Shown here in pieces: positions 7,872 through 15,567 of a DNA stretch of 19,313 nucleotides. How positions within the stretch are numbered: position 1 is the first letter of the stretch; every line of letters begins with the position of its first letter. Origin of the DNA: Deltaproteobacteria bacterium (GTDB lineage Bacteria; Desulfobacterota; Desulfobacteria; Desulfobacterales; UBA11574); NCBI GenBank assembly GCA_019313025.1, contig JAFDCA010000066.1, positions 1-19,313 on the forward strand, read 5' to 3'. The position numbers and the translations under genes were made by a program. Below the pieces are notes generated by a model. That model saw only the letters and a list, made by a program, of their open reading frames with translations. It was not told the DNA's origin and made no database searches.

Positions 7872-8966
7872 ATGGACGCTATTTTTGTTTTTCTGGATAA
7901 AATATCAGAGACATCCGGAATAAAGGCGACAACCCTTAATCTATCGTTCAAAGCTTTGGCCGCTCTTATCGGGTCATGTATTATTTGGATCATATTCAAA
8001 CGCATTCTTGTATCTGTTGAGAAGAAAACAAAACAAAACAATTTTCTTAAAATCAACATTCAGATTTTCAGCGCTATTCGCAAGGCGCTTTTCTACAGTC
8101 TAATCCTTGCAACCGGTACGTATCTCATTAGACTGTTCAACATTGGGCTTTTGGAAAATATTTTTCACGCGATCATGATTATAATCCTGGCGTCTCCAGC
8201 CAAAGATTTTTTGTTAATTTTACTGGAATACTTTGAAAAAAATATCAAAGACAAAACAGAAACCAAAGTCGATGATATCATTTTCGATCTTATTAATAAA
8301 TTTTCAGGAGCGATTATTTATGCCACTGCCGTTGTTCTTGCGTTGGATGTCCTGGGTATCAATGTCATGCCGTTTATTGCAGGTGCCGGTGTGGCTGGCA
8401 TTGCTATCGGCTTTGCCGCCAAAGATACGTTGTCCAACCTGATTGCCGGTGTGCTTTTGATTATCGATCGGCCGTTTGAAGTGGGTGATCGGATCGAAGT
8501 GTGGAGTGCTCCGGCAGGAAGCGCAACTTGGGGAGATGTTATTGATATCGGTCTTCGGGCGATCAAAATCAAGACGACGGATAATATTGTGATTATTATT
8601 CCCAACAATGAAATCATGAAGCGAGATATCGTAAATTACACCATTATTTCAGCGAAGATCAGAGTTCGTATTAACGTTGGAATCGCATATGATGCGGATA
8701 TTGAAAAGGCAAAGAACTTAATTATAAATGTGGCAGAATCCGTGGACTGGATTTCAAAAACACCGGCCCCAAAAGTTGTGGTAAGGAACTTTGGTGAATC
8801 GTCGGTGGATCTTCAACTTAGGGTATGGATTGATGATGCCCGAAGGCGCATGGATACCATTTCCCATGTGACCGATAAAATAAAAGCAGCCTTTGATGAT
8901 CTAGGTATTGAGATACCCTATCCGAAACGGGACATTACGATCATTCAGCGGCAGGCATCGGAATAA
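7872..8966 (+). CDS. MscS-family mechanosensitive ion channel (second copy, short form)
   Basis: This 364-residue MscS-family channel has hydrophobic segments at about 28-45, 70-88, 95-118 and 147-163, then the pore helix at about 168-198 (FIAGAGVAGIAIGFAAKDTL) and the beta-domain motif DRPFEVGDRI (199-208). The C-terminal cytoplasmic domain ends with the usual alpha-beta element (IEIPYPKRDI). Unlike the 474-residue paralogue at 1302-2726 it has no signal peptide or periplasmic extension, so the two are different subtypes and not a recent duplication. The ATG is preceded by GAGGAAATT, a good ribosome binding site. It follows the cation-chloride cotransporter closely and is probably expressed with it. 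Family role: release of solutes or ions when turgor rises. Confidence 0.93.
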   Translation: MDAIFVFLDKISETSGIKATTLNLSFKALAALIGSCIIWIIFKRILVSVEKKTKQNNFLKINIQIFSAIRKALFYSLILATGTYLIRLFNIGLLENIFHAIMIIILASPAKDFLLILLEYFEKNIKDKTETKVDDIIFDLINKFSGAIIYATAVVLALDVLGINVMPFIAGAGVAGIAIGFAAKDTLSNLIAGVLLIIDRPFEVGDRIEVWSAPAGSATWGDVIDIGLRAIKIKTTDNIVIIIPNNEIMKRDIVNYTIISAKIRVRINVGIAYDADIEKAKNLIINVAESVDWISKTPAPKVVVRNFGESSVDLQLRVWIDDARRRMDTISHVTDKIKAAFDDLGIEIPYPKRDITIIQRQASE

Positions 8967-9268
8967 GACACTTTAAACTCAGGTGGAAACCCACCAAGCG
9001 GCATCGAATGATAAAACTTCTTGATTTAAAATGATATTCAGGTTATTAAATAAAGTTTGAATTTGTCTGTTATAGATAAGAGATTCATCTCTCCTTGTAT
9101 CGCGGAATAAATTCAAACGAGTGATAAGATCCCGAGGGTTTACAAGTTTTTAAAGAATTCATCCGTCTTCGGATGGTTCACCTTCGGGAATTTCATGTAT
9201 CCGCCTTAGGTGGATAAAATCATTACACGATGTTATAGTCAGGCAATCCATTTTCAAATTTTATTCTT
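8967..9268. other. Intergenic region, 302 bp, with hairpins but no gene
   Basis: No coding sequence was found. A small GGTGG-aaac-CCACC hairpin (8982-8995) lies just after the MscS stop, but lacks a T-run, so terminator function is doubtful. The region then becomes AT-rich, and the hairpin group at 9160-9216 precedes the next gene. A weak promoter-like TTGATT/TATTAA pair lies in the AT-rich part near 9020-9050. Confidence 0.45.
9160..9216 (+). promoter_or_regulatory. Tandem hairpins in the leader of the HTH-EIIA gene
   Basis: Hairpin one is CATCCG-tctt-CGGATG (9160-9175), with a perfect 6-bp stem. Hairpin three is TATCCGCC-tta-GGTGGATA (9198-9216), an 8-bp stem with one G-T pair. Between them, CC-ttcg-GG (9181-9188) can form a small UUCG-type loop. 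Hairpins one and three share ATCCG(T/C)CTT, suggesting duplication. They end 52 bp before the ATG. They could be an RNA regulatory element, a terminator without U-tract, or DNA binding sites. No known riboswitch class was recognised. Confidence 0.4.
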
Positions 9269-9958
9269 ATGAAACTCACAATACACGAAGTCGCCCAATG
9301 CCTTCGTCTTCCGGTAAGTACCGTGGAGCGATGGATTCGCCAGGGCAGGATACCCATACAAAAAGCTGAAAATGGTTATCTGTTTAATGAATCGACTCTC
9401 GAAAAATGGGCGGCAATGTATAAGCTTCCGTTTTCAATTCCTGAAAAAGTGAATACAGTGCCACAGCAGGCGAAAATGGAAAATCTTCTGCCTTCAATGA
9501 AACGTGGCGGTCTTTTATATGATATCAAAGGGGGTGATGTTGAAACGGTGTTGAAAAATGCTGTTGAAAACATCCATTATTTATCCACCACCATCAAGGA
9601 AATACTTTATACCAACTTGCTTGAAAGGGAACAGTTGACATCAACCGGGATTGGTAAAGGGGTTGCCATCCCCCATCCCCATGACCCTTTGGAGGATATG
9701 ATAAAAAACTCTATAATATCAACCTGTTTTCTTGAAAAACCCATCGATTTTAATGCCGTTGACGGTCAACCGGTGTTTGTTATGTTCATCCTTTTAAGTC
9801 CGTCAACGAAAATCCATCTCCATCTTCTGTCAAGGCTTTCTTTTTGTATCCGTGAAAACGCATTTGTAGAATTTTTAAAAACAACCCCTGATTCAACAGC
9901 GTTTTTTTCAAACATTGTCGACTTCGAAAACCGACTCAAAAAAGGAGAGCATCATTAG
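9269..9958 (+). CDS. Helix-turn-helix / PTS EIIA (PtsN-like) fusion protein
   Basis: In this 229-residue protein the N-terminus (1-48) is an excisionase/MerR-like helix-turn-helix: LTIHEVAQCLRLPVSTVERW then RQGRIPIQK and an NGYLFN wing. Residues about 80-225 form a PTS EIIA domain of the fructose/nitrogen (PtsN) type. GIGKGVAIPHPH (127-138) holds the likely phosphoryl-accepting His136, and STKIHLHLLSRLS (179-191) holds the second conserved histidine. No EIIB or EIIC is nearby, so it is more likely a regulator than a sugar transporter; PtsN-type proteins are known to control K+ transport and stress responses. The stop is only 3 bp before the ClC gene, strongly suggesting co-transcription and a role in chloride or ion control. 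The start lacks an obvious Shine-Dalgarno, although the HTH begins right at this ATG. DNA binding is inferred. Confidence 0.88.
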   Translation: MKLTIHEVAQCLRLPVSTVERWIRQGRIPIQKAENGYLFNESTLEKWAAMYKLPFSIPEKVNTVPQQAKMENLLPSMKRGGLLYDIKGGDVETVLKNAVENIHYLSTTIKEILYTNLLEREQLTSTGIGKGVAIPHPHDPLEDMIKNSIISTCFLEKPIDFNAVDGQPVFVMFILLSPSTKIHLHLLSRLSFCIRENAFVEFLKTTPDSTAFFSNIVDFENRLKKGEHH

Positions 9959-9961
9959 GTA

Positions 9962-11695
9962 TTGAAAAAAACACGCATTTTAACATCATGGCGCTACCCC
10001 GGCAACTGGCCGTTTTTCCGATTTGATGATCGACTTCTACTCATATTGATGGCTGCCATCGTGGGAAATTTTTCCGGTTTGGCTTCGGTGGCGCTCAATC
10101 GGAGCCTTGTGATGATGTCCGAGTGGCTTCATCATTTCCGCCATGACTGGTGGGTGTTTGTTCTTCCTGCCGTCGGTGCCGCCCTTTCTTCCCTTTTTCT
10201 GGAAAAAGTCGTCAAAGAAGGAGCCGGACACGGTGTACCGGAGGTGATTTACAGCGTGTCTCGTTACGGTGGTCTTTTAAGGTTCCGTTCAAGCTTTTCA
10301 AGACTCATATCCAGCTGTTTAACCATCGGCAGCGGCGGGTCGGCGGGACCTGAAGCACCTGTTGTAATCAGTGGTGCAGCCATTGGTTCAAATATCGCTA
10401 AGTATTTTTCACTCAACGATCGGCAGCGGGTAACTTTGGTGGGTTGCGGTGCCGCCGGTGCCATATCTTCCATCTTCAACGCACCGATTGCAGGAATGGT
10501 TTTTGCCATTGAAGTTATCGTTGGTGAGTGGAAATCGGTCAACATTGTCCCCATTGCCATTGCTTCGGTGGCTGGTACGGAAATCAGTCGTATTCTTCAA
10601 GGGAATCAGATTCCATTTAGCCACCACCTCTTCAATATCGATCTCTTAAATATCTTTGCCAGTATCGGTTTGGCCGTCCTGTCCGCAGCGGCAGCCATTC
10701 TCCTTACACGCATGCTAAGGTCCATGCATACCGTATCACACAAAGTTTCGGCGCCAATATGGATTCGGGCTGCCATGGGGGGATGCGCGGTGGGGGTCAT
10801 CGGTCTTTTTCTTCCTGTGGTACTGGGGGAAGGGTATCATACGGTCAAAATTCTGATTGAAGGAGAATATGGCCAGGTGCTTGCCGTTGTGGCATTGGCT
10901 TCATTTGCCAAGATTGCAGCCACTGCTTTGACCCTGGGATGGGGAGGTTCCGGCGGAATATTCGCCCCGTGCCTGGTTATCGGGAGCCTTATCGGGGTGA
11001 CCTATCATCATCTTCTATCATTGCTCTGGCCGTCCGTATCGTGGGTCAACGAAGGATATTATGCATTACTGGGAATGGCCGGGCTAATCAGCGGCATGTT
11101 GCAGGCACCGCTGACCGGAATTTTTCTCATCATTGAGATTACCGGAGGATGGGAAGTCATACTTCCTTTAATTATGGTATCTGCGGTGACGACCACGCTG
11201 TGTCATTATTTCGAGCCGGCATCCTATTATCTGAAAGATCTTGTGGAACACGGACATTTGTTAAGACCCGGCACGGATGCCCGGGTTTTGTCGGATCTGA
11301 ATGTAACAGAACTTATTGAAAAAGATTGTATTATTGTCAATCAAAGTATGCTTTTGAGGGATTTTATTACGATTATTAAGAAATCCCACCGAAACTATTT
11401 TCCGGTGGAAGACGACCAGACCGGCAATTTTCTGGGGATTATCCATTTGGATGATATTCGGCCCTACCTGTTTGATCCGGTGATGTATGATGCTGTCTTT
11501 TTGGGACAGATCATGAACACTCAGGTGGAGGTGGTTCATCCGGATGATGACCTGTTGGATGTTGTTCGCAAAATGGATATGAAGGGCCTGTTTTCCATGC
11601 CGGTAGTGATAAACAACAGATTTCTCGGCCTTATATCCAAAGCAACCATCCTGGATCAATATCGTAAAGAGCTAATGGTTCAGACCACTCACTAA
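9962..11695 (+). CDS. ClC-family chloride channel/transporter with C-terminal CBS pair
   Basis: This 577-residue inner membrane ClC protein carries the family motifs GHGVPE (89-94, position of GSGIPE), GSGGSAGPEAP (123-133, position of GREGP, with gating glutamate E131), NAPIAGMVFAIE (173-184) and GGIFAP (331-336, GxFxP). The transmembrane core spans about 25-415. Two CBS motifs at about 440-570 may bind adenine nucleotides, as in other ClC proteins. At the internal proton-glutamate position (E203 of E. coli ClC) there is Val185, and the Cl-coordinating serine position is His90, so passive channel behaviour is possible; this rests on alignment by eye. The best start is TTG at 9962; the next in-frame ATG is codon 30, inside the first helix. 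GGAG at 9944-9947 is somewhat far, at 14 bp. The gene is linked to HTH-EIIA upstream and USP downstream. Confidence 0.93.
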   Translation: MKKTRILTSWRYPGNWPFFRFDDRLLLILMAAIVGNFSGLASVALNRSLVMMSEWLHHFRHDWWVFVLPAVGAALSSLFLEKVVKEGAGHGVPEVIYSVSRYGGLLRFRSSFSRLISSCLTIGSGGSAGPEAPVVISGAAIGSNIAKYFSLNDRQRVTLVGCGAAGAISSIFNAPIAGMVFAIEVIVGEWKSVNIVPIAIASVAGTEISRILQGNQIPFSHHLFNIDLLNIFASIGLAVLSAAAAILLTRMLRSMHTVSHKVSAPIWIRAAMGGCAVGVIGLFLPVVLGEGYHTVKILIEGEYGQVLAVVALASFAKIAATALTLGWGGSGGIFAPCLVIGSLIGVTYHHLLSLLWPSVSWVNEGYYALLGMAGLISGMLQAPLTGIFLIIEITGGWEVILPLIMVSAVTTTLCHYFEPASYYLKDLVEHGHLLRPGTDARVLSDLNVTELIEKDCIIVNQSMLLRDFITIIKKSHRNYFPVEDDQTGNFLGIIHLDDIRPYLFDPVMYDAVFLGQIMNTQVEVVHPDDDLLDVVRKMDMKGLFSMPVVINNRFLGLISKATILDQYRKELMVQTTH

Positions 11696-11754
11696 ATGGG
11701 CCGTGGGAATTGAAAATAGGATGGATAAGCGAAAAATGATAAAAGGAGAACCCT

Positions 11755-12582
11755 ATGGAAAACCGACTACTTCATATTTTTAGGAATAATCCCTTTGGGA
11801 GAGAAACACTGCTTCAATCGATTTATTTTTGCAACAAGGTCGGGGCTTTTCCAGTGATATACATTCCCGAAACCACAAAATTTTTAATGTATTTTGAAAA
11901 CGATGTGGTACAGGTTGATCTTGACAAATCTTACCTCACGTCTCCGGAAACCGCTTTAAAACGTGCAACCGAATTGGTCGAACAAGGAGGATTAAAAGCG
12001 CGGTTTCTGGATCCAAAACACTATACAGCCTCAACGCTGCCGGACATCCAGACGAATTTTGATTATATGTGCTGCCCCAGGAGCATCAGTGACATGTCTT
12101 CTAAAATCGGTCTTGGATATATCGGACCCCGTGTGAGACGGATTGTAAAGTCTGCTCGTTTTCCGGTTTTGATCACAAGTCCTGTTTATAAAGAGTGGAA
12201 AAGTATCGCGGTTTTCTTTGGCGGTTCGGTCAATGCGGTTAAAGCCCTCCGGCTTGGGTTCCATGTCGCCAGAGCTTCAGGCATGCAGCTGGATGTTTTT
12301 ACCCAGACGGAGAACTTATCCAAAGAAGATTACCAGCAGATCATTAAGGACAGAAATCTTGAGAAAGAAATGGAACTCTATGTCAATCGATGGCATTTTT
12401 TTGAAAACAGGGTCTTTGAAGAAAACCTTTATGATGTTCCACACGATGCTCTCGTAATTCTAGGTGCTTATGGACACGGTGTCATTCGAAACTTTGTTTT
12501 TGGAAGCATGATGGAGAAAATACAGTCCACAATTTCCAACAATCTGTTAATTGCGGGACCCACTTATACGACATCACGGTAA
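11755..12582 (+). CDS. Universal stress protein, tandem UspA-like domains
   Basis: This 275-residue soluble cytoplasmic protein has two UspA-like alpha/beta domains. The first (about 1-140) is degenerate, and only its end (LGYIGPRVRRIVKSARFPVL) recalls the family. The second (about 160-271) ends in GAYGHG...FGSMMEK (237-254), which fits the ATP-binding motif G-2x-G-9x-G-S (G237, G240, G250, S251), then SNNLLIAGP. It is therefore probably an ATP-binding USP. A good ribosome binding site (AAAAGGAGA) precedes the ATG. It lies 59 bp after the ClC gene on the same strand, and USPs are often encoded beside ion transporters, where they may act as nucleotide-sensing regulators. A transport-regulating role here is inference from position. 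Confidence 0.85.
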   Translation: MENRLLHIFRNNPFGRETLLQSIYFCNKVGAFPVIYIPETTKFLMYFENDVVQVDLDKSYLTSPETALKRATELVEQGGLKARFLDPKHYTASTLPDIQTNFDYMCCPRSISDMSSKIGLGYIGPRVRRIVKSARFPVLITSPVYKEWKSIAVFFGGSVNAVKALRLGFHVARASGMQLDVFTQTENLSKEDYQQIIKDRNLEKEMELYVNRWHFFENRVFEENLYDVPHDALVILGAYGHGVIRNFVFGSMMEKIQSTISNNLLIAGPTYTTSR

Positions 12583-12698
12583 TTGGCCGAATGTGAATAC
12601 GTTTTTGCAATTCAAATTCCCCGACACCTTGATTAAATAAGGGCGTTTTTCGGGGCAAATATATTCAAACCATCTTTCTAAGAACAGCCGTGTAACAT
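12583..12698. other. Short spacer with a weak hairpin
   Basis: CCCCGA (12619-12624) pairs with TCGGGG (12650-12655), and an inner CCTT/AAGG (12627-12630/12639-12642) could extend it with bulges. There is no T-run after it, so it is not a clear terminator. No ribosome binding site stands out before the next gene. Confidence 0.3.
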
Positions 12699-13661
12699 AT
12701 GAAGGAAGCGTCTATTCTAATCATCCATCAAGGCGCACTGGGTGATGTTGTTGCCACCTTCCCGGCACTCTTAAGGCTTAAAAAATTATACGGCTCCATG
12801 GCAATTATCTGTCAAAGCAACATTGGACAACTTGCCCGGGAACTCGATATTGTAGATAATTGGTTTCCTTTAGAGGCTGCGGCCTTTGCAACCCTTTATT
12901 CAGGTCAAATCGATCCGATTGTAAAAGATATTCTGCGCTCTTATCGTAAAATCATTCTTTTTTCCCGTTCCCATCTACTTGAGAAGACGATATATTCTAT
13001 CTCGGAACATGACATTTATCGAATACAACCCCGTCCGGATTTGGGTCAAAAAATCCATGTCACTCAACACATTTTGTCCAATCTTGTCAGACACAGGCTC
13101 CTTGAAAAATCAAATAAAGACACCGGCATCCCGTTGTCTTTATCCATTCATGGGGATCGGAGAAGCCCCCAATATGATCCGTTAAAAATTATGATCCATC
13201 CTGGATCCGGAAGCCGAAAAAAATGCTGGCCGATTTCCAATTTTGTAAAAGTTGCTTCGTCAATCAAGGCAAACGGCAAAAAGGTTGAGTTTATATTCGG
13301 TCCTGCAGAATATGATTTGTGCGACATTTTACTCAATTCCAAAAGGGTCAGCGCAAAAGTTCACAGGTTAGATAAGTTGAAGGAGCTGGCCAAAATGCTC
13401 AAAACCGCCGGTGGCTTTATTGGAAATGATTCCGGAGTCAGCCATCTTGCCGCATTTATAGGTCTTCCCACTGTTGCCGTTTTCGGCCCTTCAGATCCTA
13501 AAACATGGCAACCAATGGGCCGAGCCGTCACGGTGGTTCGACCCGATCTGGAATGCAGTCCCTGTTTTGAAACCGGGACGGTTGGGTGTGAAGAAATTGA
13601 ATGCTTTGGCCGGATATTTCCGGAGGACGTTTTAGCAGCGATATGCGGACTCGTCGGATAA
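12699..13661 (+). CDS. Glycosyltransferase family 9 (lipopolysaccharide heptosyltransferase-like)
   Basis: This 320-residue GT-B fold enzyme is of the ADP-heptose:LPS heptosyltransferase family, which adds heptose to the LPS inner core at the cytoplasmic face of the inner membrane. Visible motifs are IHQGALGDVVATFPAL (9-24, acceptor/Gly-rich loop), IHPGSGSRKKCWP in the middle (sugar-nucleotide domain start), NDSGVSHLAAFIGLPTVAVFGPSDP (donor-binding block) and the C-terminal cysteine-containing stretch ECSPCF...GCEEIEC typical of GT9. The length is slightly short but complete for the family. The particular acceptor (WaaC, WaaF or another) cannot be told. The ATG at 12699 has no strong Shine-Dalgarno, but the conserved N-terminus begins right there. 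It stands apart from the ion-transport genes and ends toward the convergent Mla operon. Confidence 0.9.
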   Translation: MKEASILIIHQGALGDVVATFPALLRLKKLYGSMAIICQSNIGQLARELDIVDNWFPLEAAAFATLYSGQIDPIVKDILRSYRKIILFSRSHLLEKTIYSISEHDIYRIQPRPDLGQKIHVTQHILSNLVRHRLLEKSNKDTGIPLSLSIHGDRRSPQYDPLKIMIHPGSGSRKKCWPISNFVKVASSIKANGKKVEFIFGPAEYDLCDILLNSKRVSAKVHRLDKLKELAKMLKTAGGFIGNDSGVSHLAAFIGLPTVAVFGPSDPKTWQPMGRAVTVVRPDLECSPCFETGTVGCEEIECFGRIFPEDVLAAICGLVG

Positions 13662-13753
13662 AACGGATCACGTTGGTCCGGCACCATATATTTTCAAAAA
13701 AGGCGATATGAACCATGATATGGCAGGCAGACATGCATTGAGTATTTAAGTGA

Positions 13754-13783
13754 TTAACCCGCCACCGAACTTTGGCGGGTTAA
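13754..13783. terminator. Strong hairpin between convergent genes, probable bidirectional terminator
   Basis: A perfect 11-bp stem, TTAACCCGCCA (13754-13764) with TGGCGGGTTAA (13773-13783), encloses an 8-base loop. It lies between the plus-strand glycosyltransferase (stop 13661) and the minus-strand lipoprotein gene (stop 13871), where a shared terminator is expected. The U-tract is short (TT then AAAATTT), so efficiency is uncertain; it may also be one arm of a repeat element. Confidence 0.55.
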
Positions 13784-13800
13784 AATTTGAGTCTGACCCC
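13784..13800. repeat. Candidate REP/IS200-associated repeat motif
   Basis: Read on the minus strand, this stretch begins GGGGTCAGACTC followed by AAATTT, immediately beside the terminator hairpin. Motifs beginning GGGGTCAGACTC are, from memory, widespread in intergenic DNA of delta- and gammaproteobacteria near REP-associated (IS200-like) transposase genes. No transposase is in this window. The identification is tentative. Confidence 0.35.
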
Positions 13801-13870
13801 AGGGAAATAGGCTGTGCATTTCACAGGGCAGGCGCAAAGATTGGGAAAAAGGGGGCGTTTTTCAAAGGTA

Positions 13871-14497
13871 TCAAAGATCTTTTAGGGAATCATACACATC
13901 TTTAATCATTTCTTCTGAAATTTTGGATAATGCCAGACTCATTGCTCCGGCCACCGCTTTGGGCTTTTTCTGCTCACATATTTCCGCTTTTCGATAGGTT
14001 TTCTGAAATAAAATCCTATTTGTGATATCATTTTTGTTTTTCTCGGTTAAAATAATGCTGATAGTAAGGATCGCTTTCCATTCATTTTGAGTATCCCATT
14101 CGAAAAATTCATCAACCGTTCCTTCAATCATGCAAGTTGGCGAAAATCGACTGACCGGATCTATCACGGCTTTGAAAAGACCTGAGTTTTTAATGTCACG
14201 GTGTAGCAGCGTGGTTACAATCGCACCAGGGTTGGTCTGCCATCTATAATAAACGTATGCATTTCTTTTAAAAGATCGATCCCTGTAAATGATTTGACTG
14301 GTATTATAGGGTGGTGCCACTGTGAAACGGTCCATTCGAATGACATGGGGTAACGGATTGAAGGTTTCTATTTGAGGCGGCGGGTATTCCAGCGTGTAAT
14401 ACTCGATTTTATTTACCGGTTGATTCAAACCCATGCAAGCCATAAAAAGTATGGGAAGACAGAGAAATAAAAGATAGATTTTATTGAACCATTTCAT
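13871..14497 (-). CDS. PqiC-like ABC transport auxiliary lipoprotein
   Basis: This 208-residue lipoprotein is of the ABC-transporter auxiliary component (PqiC/YmbA) type. The signal peptide is hydrophobic, with a lipobox LFMAC and the lipidated Cys at residue 21; Met at the next position suggests outer membrane sorting. The mature part (about 31-190) has the family layout: YYTL near the start, then MDRFTVAPPYNTSQIIYRD and FKRNAYVYYRWQTNPG, then a beta-rich region. In the Pqi/Let systems such lipoproteins join MCE proteins to the outer membrane. It is the last gene of the Mla-type operon, 9 bp after mlaD, with its ribosome binding site (AAAGGT) overlapping the mlaD stop. No MlaA or MlaC is present nearby, so this lipoprotein may be the outer membrane partner. 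Confidence 0.82.
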   Translation of the reverse strand: MKWFNKIYLLFLCLPILFMACMGLNQPVNKIEYYTLEYPPPQIETFNPLPHVIRMDRFTVAPPYNTSQIIYRDRSFKRNAYVYYRWQTNPGAIVTTLLHRDIKNSGLFKAVIDPVSRFSPTCMIEGTVDEFFEWDTQNEWKAILTISIILTEKNKNDITNRILFQKTYRKAEICEQKKPKAVAGAMSLALSKISEEMIKDVYDSLKDL

Positions 14498-14506
14498 AAA
14501 TTGCTT

Positions 14507-15523
14507 TTACCTTTCGCCTTCGGTCTGATCTACTTTTCTTGGAACAGGCGGTTGTCCAAAGATGAATTGAGACGGATGATCCGCAACAATCTCAATTAAT
14601 CTATTGAGGTTTTCACTGGCCTTTTCCAAATTTTGGGCAATGATTATAAATTGTCCCCTGAGTTGTGATATTGAATCGTCTGTTTTGTCTGTCAGAAAAT
14701 TACCTTTCTTTAAAAGTGTGTTGGCATTTTCCATGGACAGTCTAAAATCTTCAATGGCGGTTTTAATGCTCTGTTCCTTTTCGGCAGTGATTCCTTCCAA
14801 TCGAAGAATGGTTTTTTCAACATGATTCATGCTGTTGTTGGTTTTATCCATGATGTCATTAAATGATTGGCCGGCTTCATCCACAGACGCCATGATGCTG
14901 TTCCATCTTTGATCATTCAAAATTTCACCGGCACGTTCAACCGATTTTTCAATTTTTTCAGAAATATCTTTTACATTGGCATCGTTCATCACTTTTTCTA
15001 TGCTGTTGAGTGTCGATTGAACTTTTTCAGTCATTCTTCCTAAATCCATTGCCCTGATCTGGTTAAGTGCATCATCGATGCTATGTAACATTTTGTAGAT
15101 GTTGGATGGTTTTGAGGCGACGATGGGATATTCCGAAGGAAAACTTAAAGGTGGTGAAAGATTAGGGGCACCATTTTTCTTGCGATCCAGTTCTATAAAC
15201 ATACTTCCGGTAATTCCAACGGATTTCAATTGAGCAACGATATCTTTGTCAAGTTTTTGATCGGAATCGATTTTTAATACGACTTGTATCAAATTTGCAT
15301 CAGGAGCGACAACAATAAGTTCCACCCTGCCAACGGAAACCCCACGGTATTTTACTGGAGAGTCCACATCCAACCCCTGAACGGACTCATTAAAATATGT
15401 TGCATAATACTGCCCCTTTTTAAAATATCGTGACATGCCCAACCATATGACGGCGAGAAAAACCATGCCAATACCACAGGTCACAAATAATCCAAGGGCA
15501 AATTTAGTTCTTTGAGAGGCCAT
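14507..15523 (-). CDS. mlaD: MCE-domain protein, MlaD-like lipid-binding subunit
   Basis: This 338-residue inner-membrane-anchored periplasmic protein has an N-terminal transmembrane helix (about 8-30), then an MCE domain (about 38-117) with the characteristic QGLDVDSPVKYRGVSVGRV (49-67). The remainder (about 140-320) is helical and rich in Asn, Lys, Glu and Ser, predicted coiled coil, which may extend across the periplasm. It is about twice the length of E. coli MlaD (183 aa), closer to the MCE proteins of other delta-type bacteria. MCE proteins form hexamers that carry phospholipids between the inner and outer membrane. AAGGAT precedes the ATG. It follows mlaF after 44 bp. Confidence 0.9.
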   Translation of the reverse strand: MASQRTKFALGLFVTCGIGMVFLAVIWLGMSRYFKKGQYYATYFNESVQGLDVDSPVKYRGVSVGRVELIVVAPDANLIQVVLKIDSDQKLDKDIVAQLKSVGITGSMFIELDRKKNGAPNLSPPLSFPSEYPIVASKPSNIYKMLHSIDDALNQIRAMDLGRMTEKVQSTLNSIEKVMNDANVKDISEKIEKSVERAGEILNDQRWNSIMASVDEAGQSFNDIMDKTNNSMNHVEKTILRLEGITAEKEQSIKTAIEDFRLSMENANTLLKKGNFLTDKTDDSISQLRGQFIIIAQNLEKASENLNRLIEIVADHPSQFIFGQPPVPRKVDQTEGER

Positions 15524-15567
15524 TAAGATATCCTTACAAAACTGTATTAAATCTTTTAGTTCTTTTT

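Noticed and set aside
7655..8059. A 134-codon minus-strand open frame spanning the cotransporter end and MscS start
   Set aside because: The Cys/Phe/Leu-rich product mirrors the Lys/Glu-rich coding strand; it overlaps two genuine genes and has no support.
1302..8966. The two MscS genes as a recent duplication
   Set aside because: They differ in length (474 and 364 aa), N-terminal architecture and sequence outside the pore helix, so they are distinct subtypes.
8982..8995. GGTGG-aaac-CCACC hairpin after the second MscS gene as a terminator
   Set aside because: The 5-bp stem has no following T-run; too weak to call a terminator.
11261..11659. A 132-codon minus-strand open frame opposite the CBS region of the ClC gene
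   Set aside because: It is antisense to a well-supported domain, rich in His/Ile/Asn without family signature, and typical of a shadow frame.
12619..12655. CCCCGA/TCGGGG hairpin between USP and glycosyltransferase genes as a terminator
   Set aside because: The stem is interrupted by unequal bulges and is followed by CAAATAT, not a T-run.
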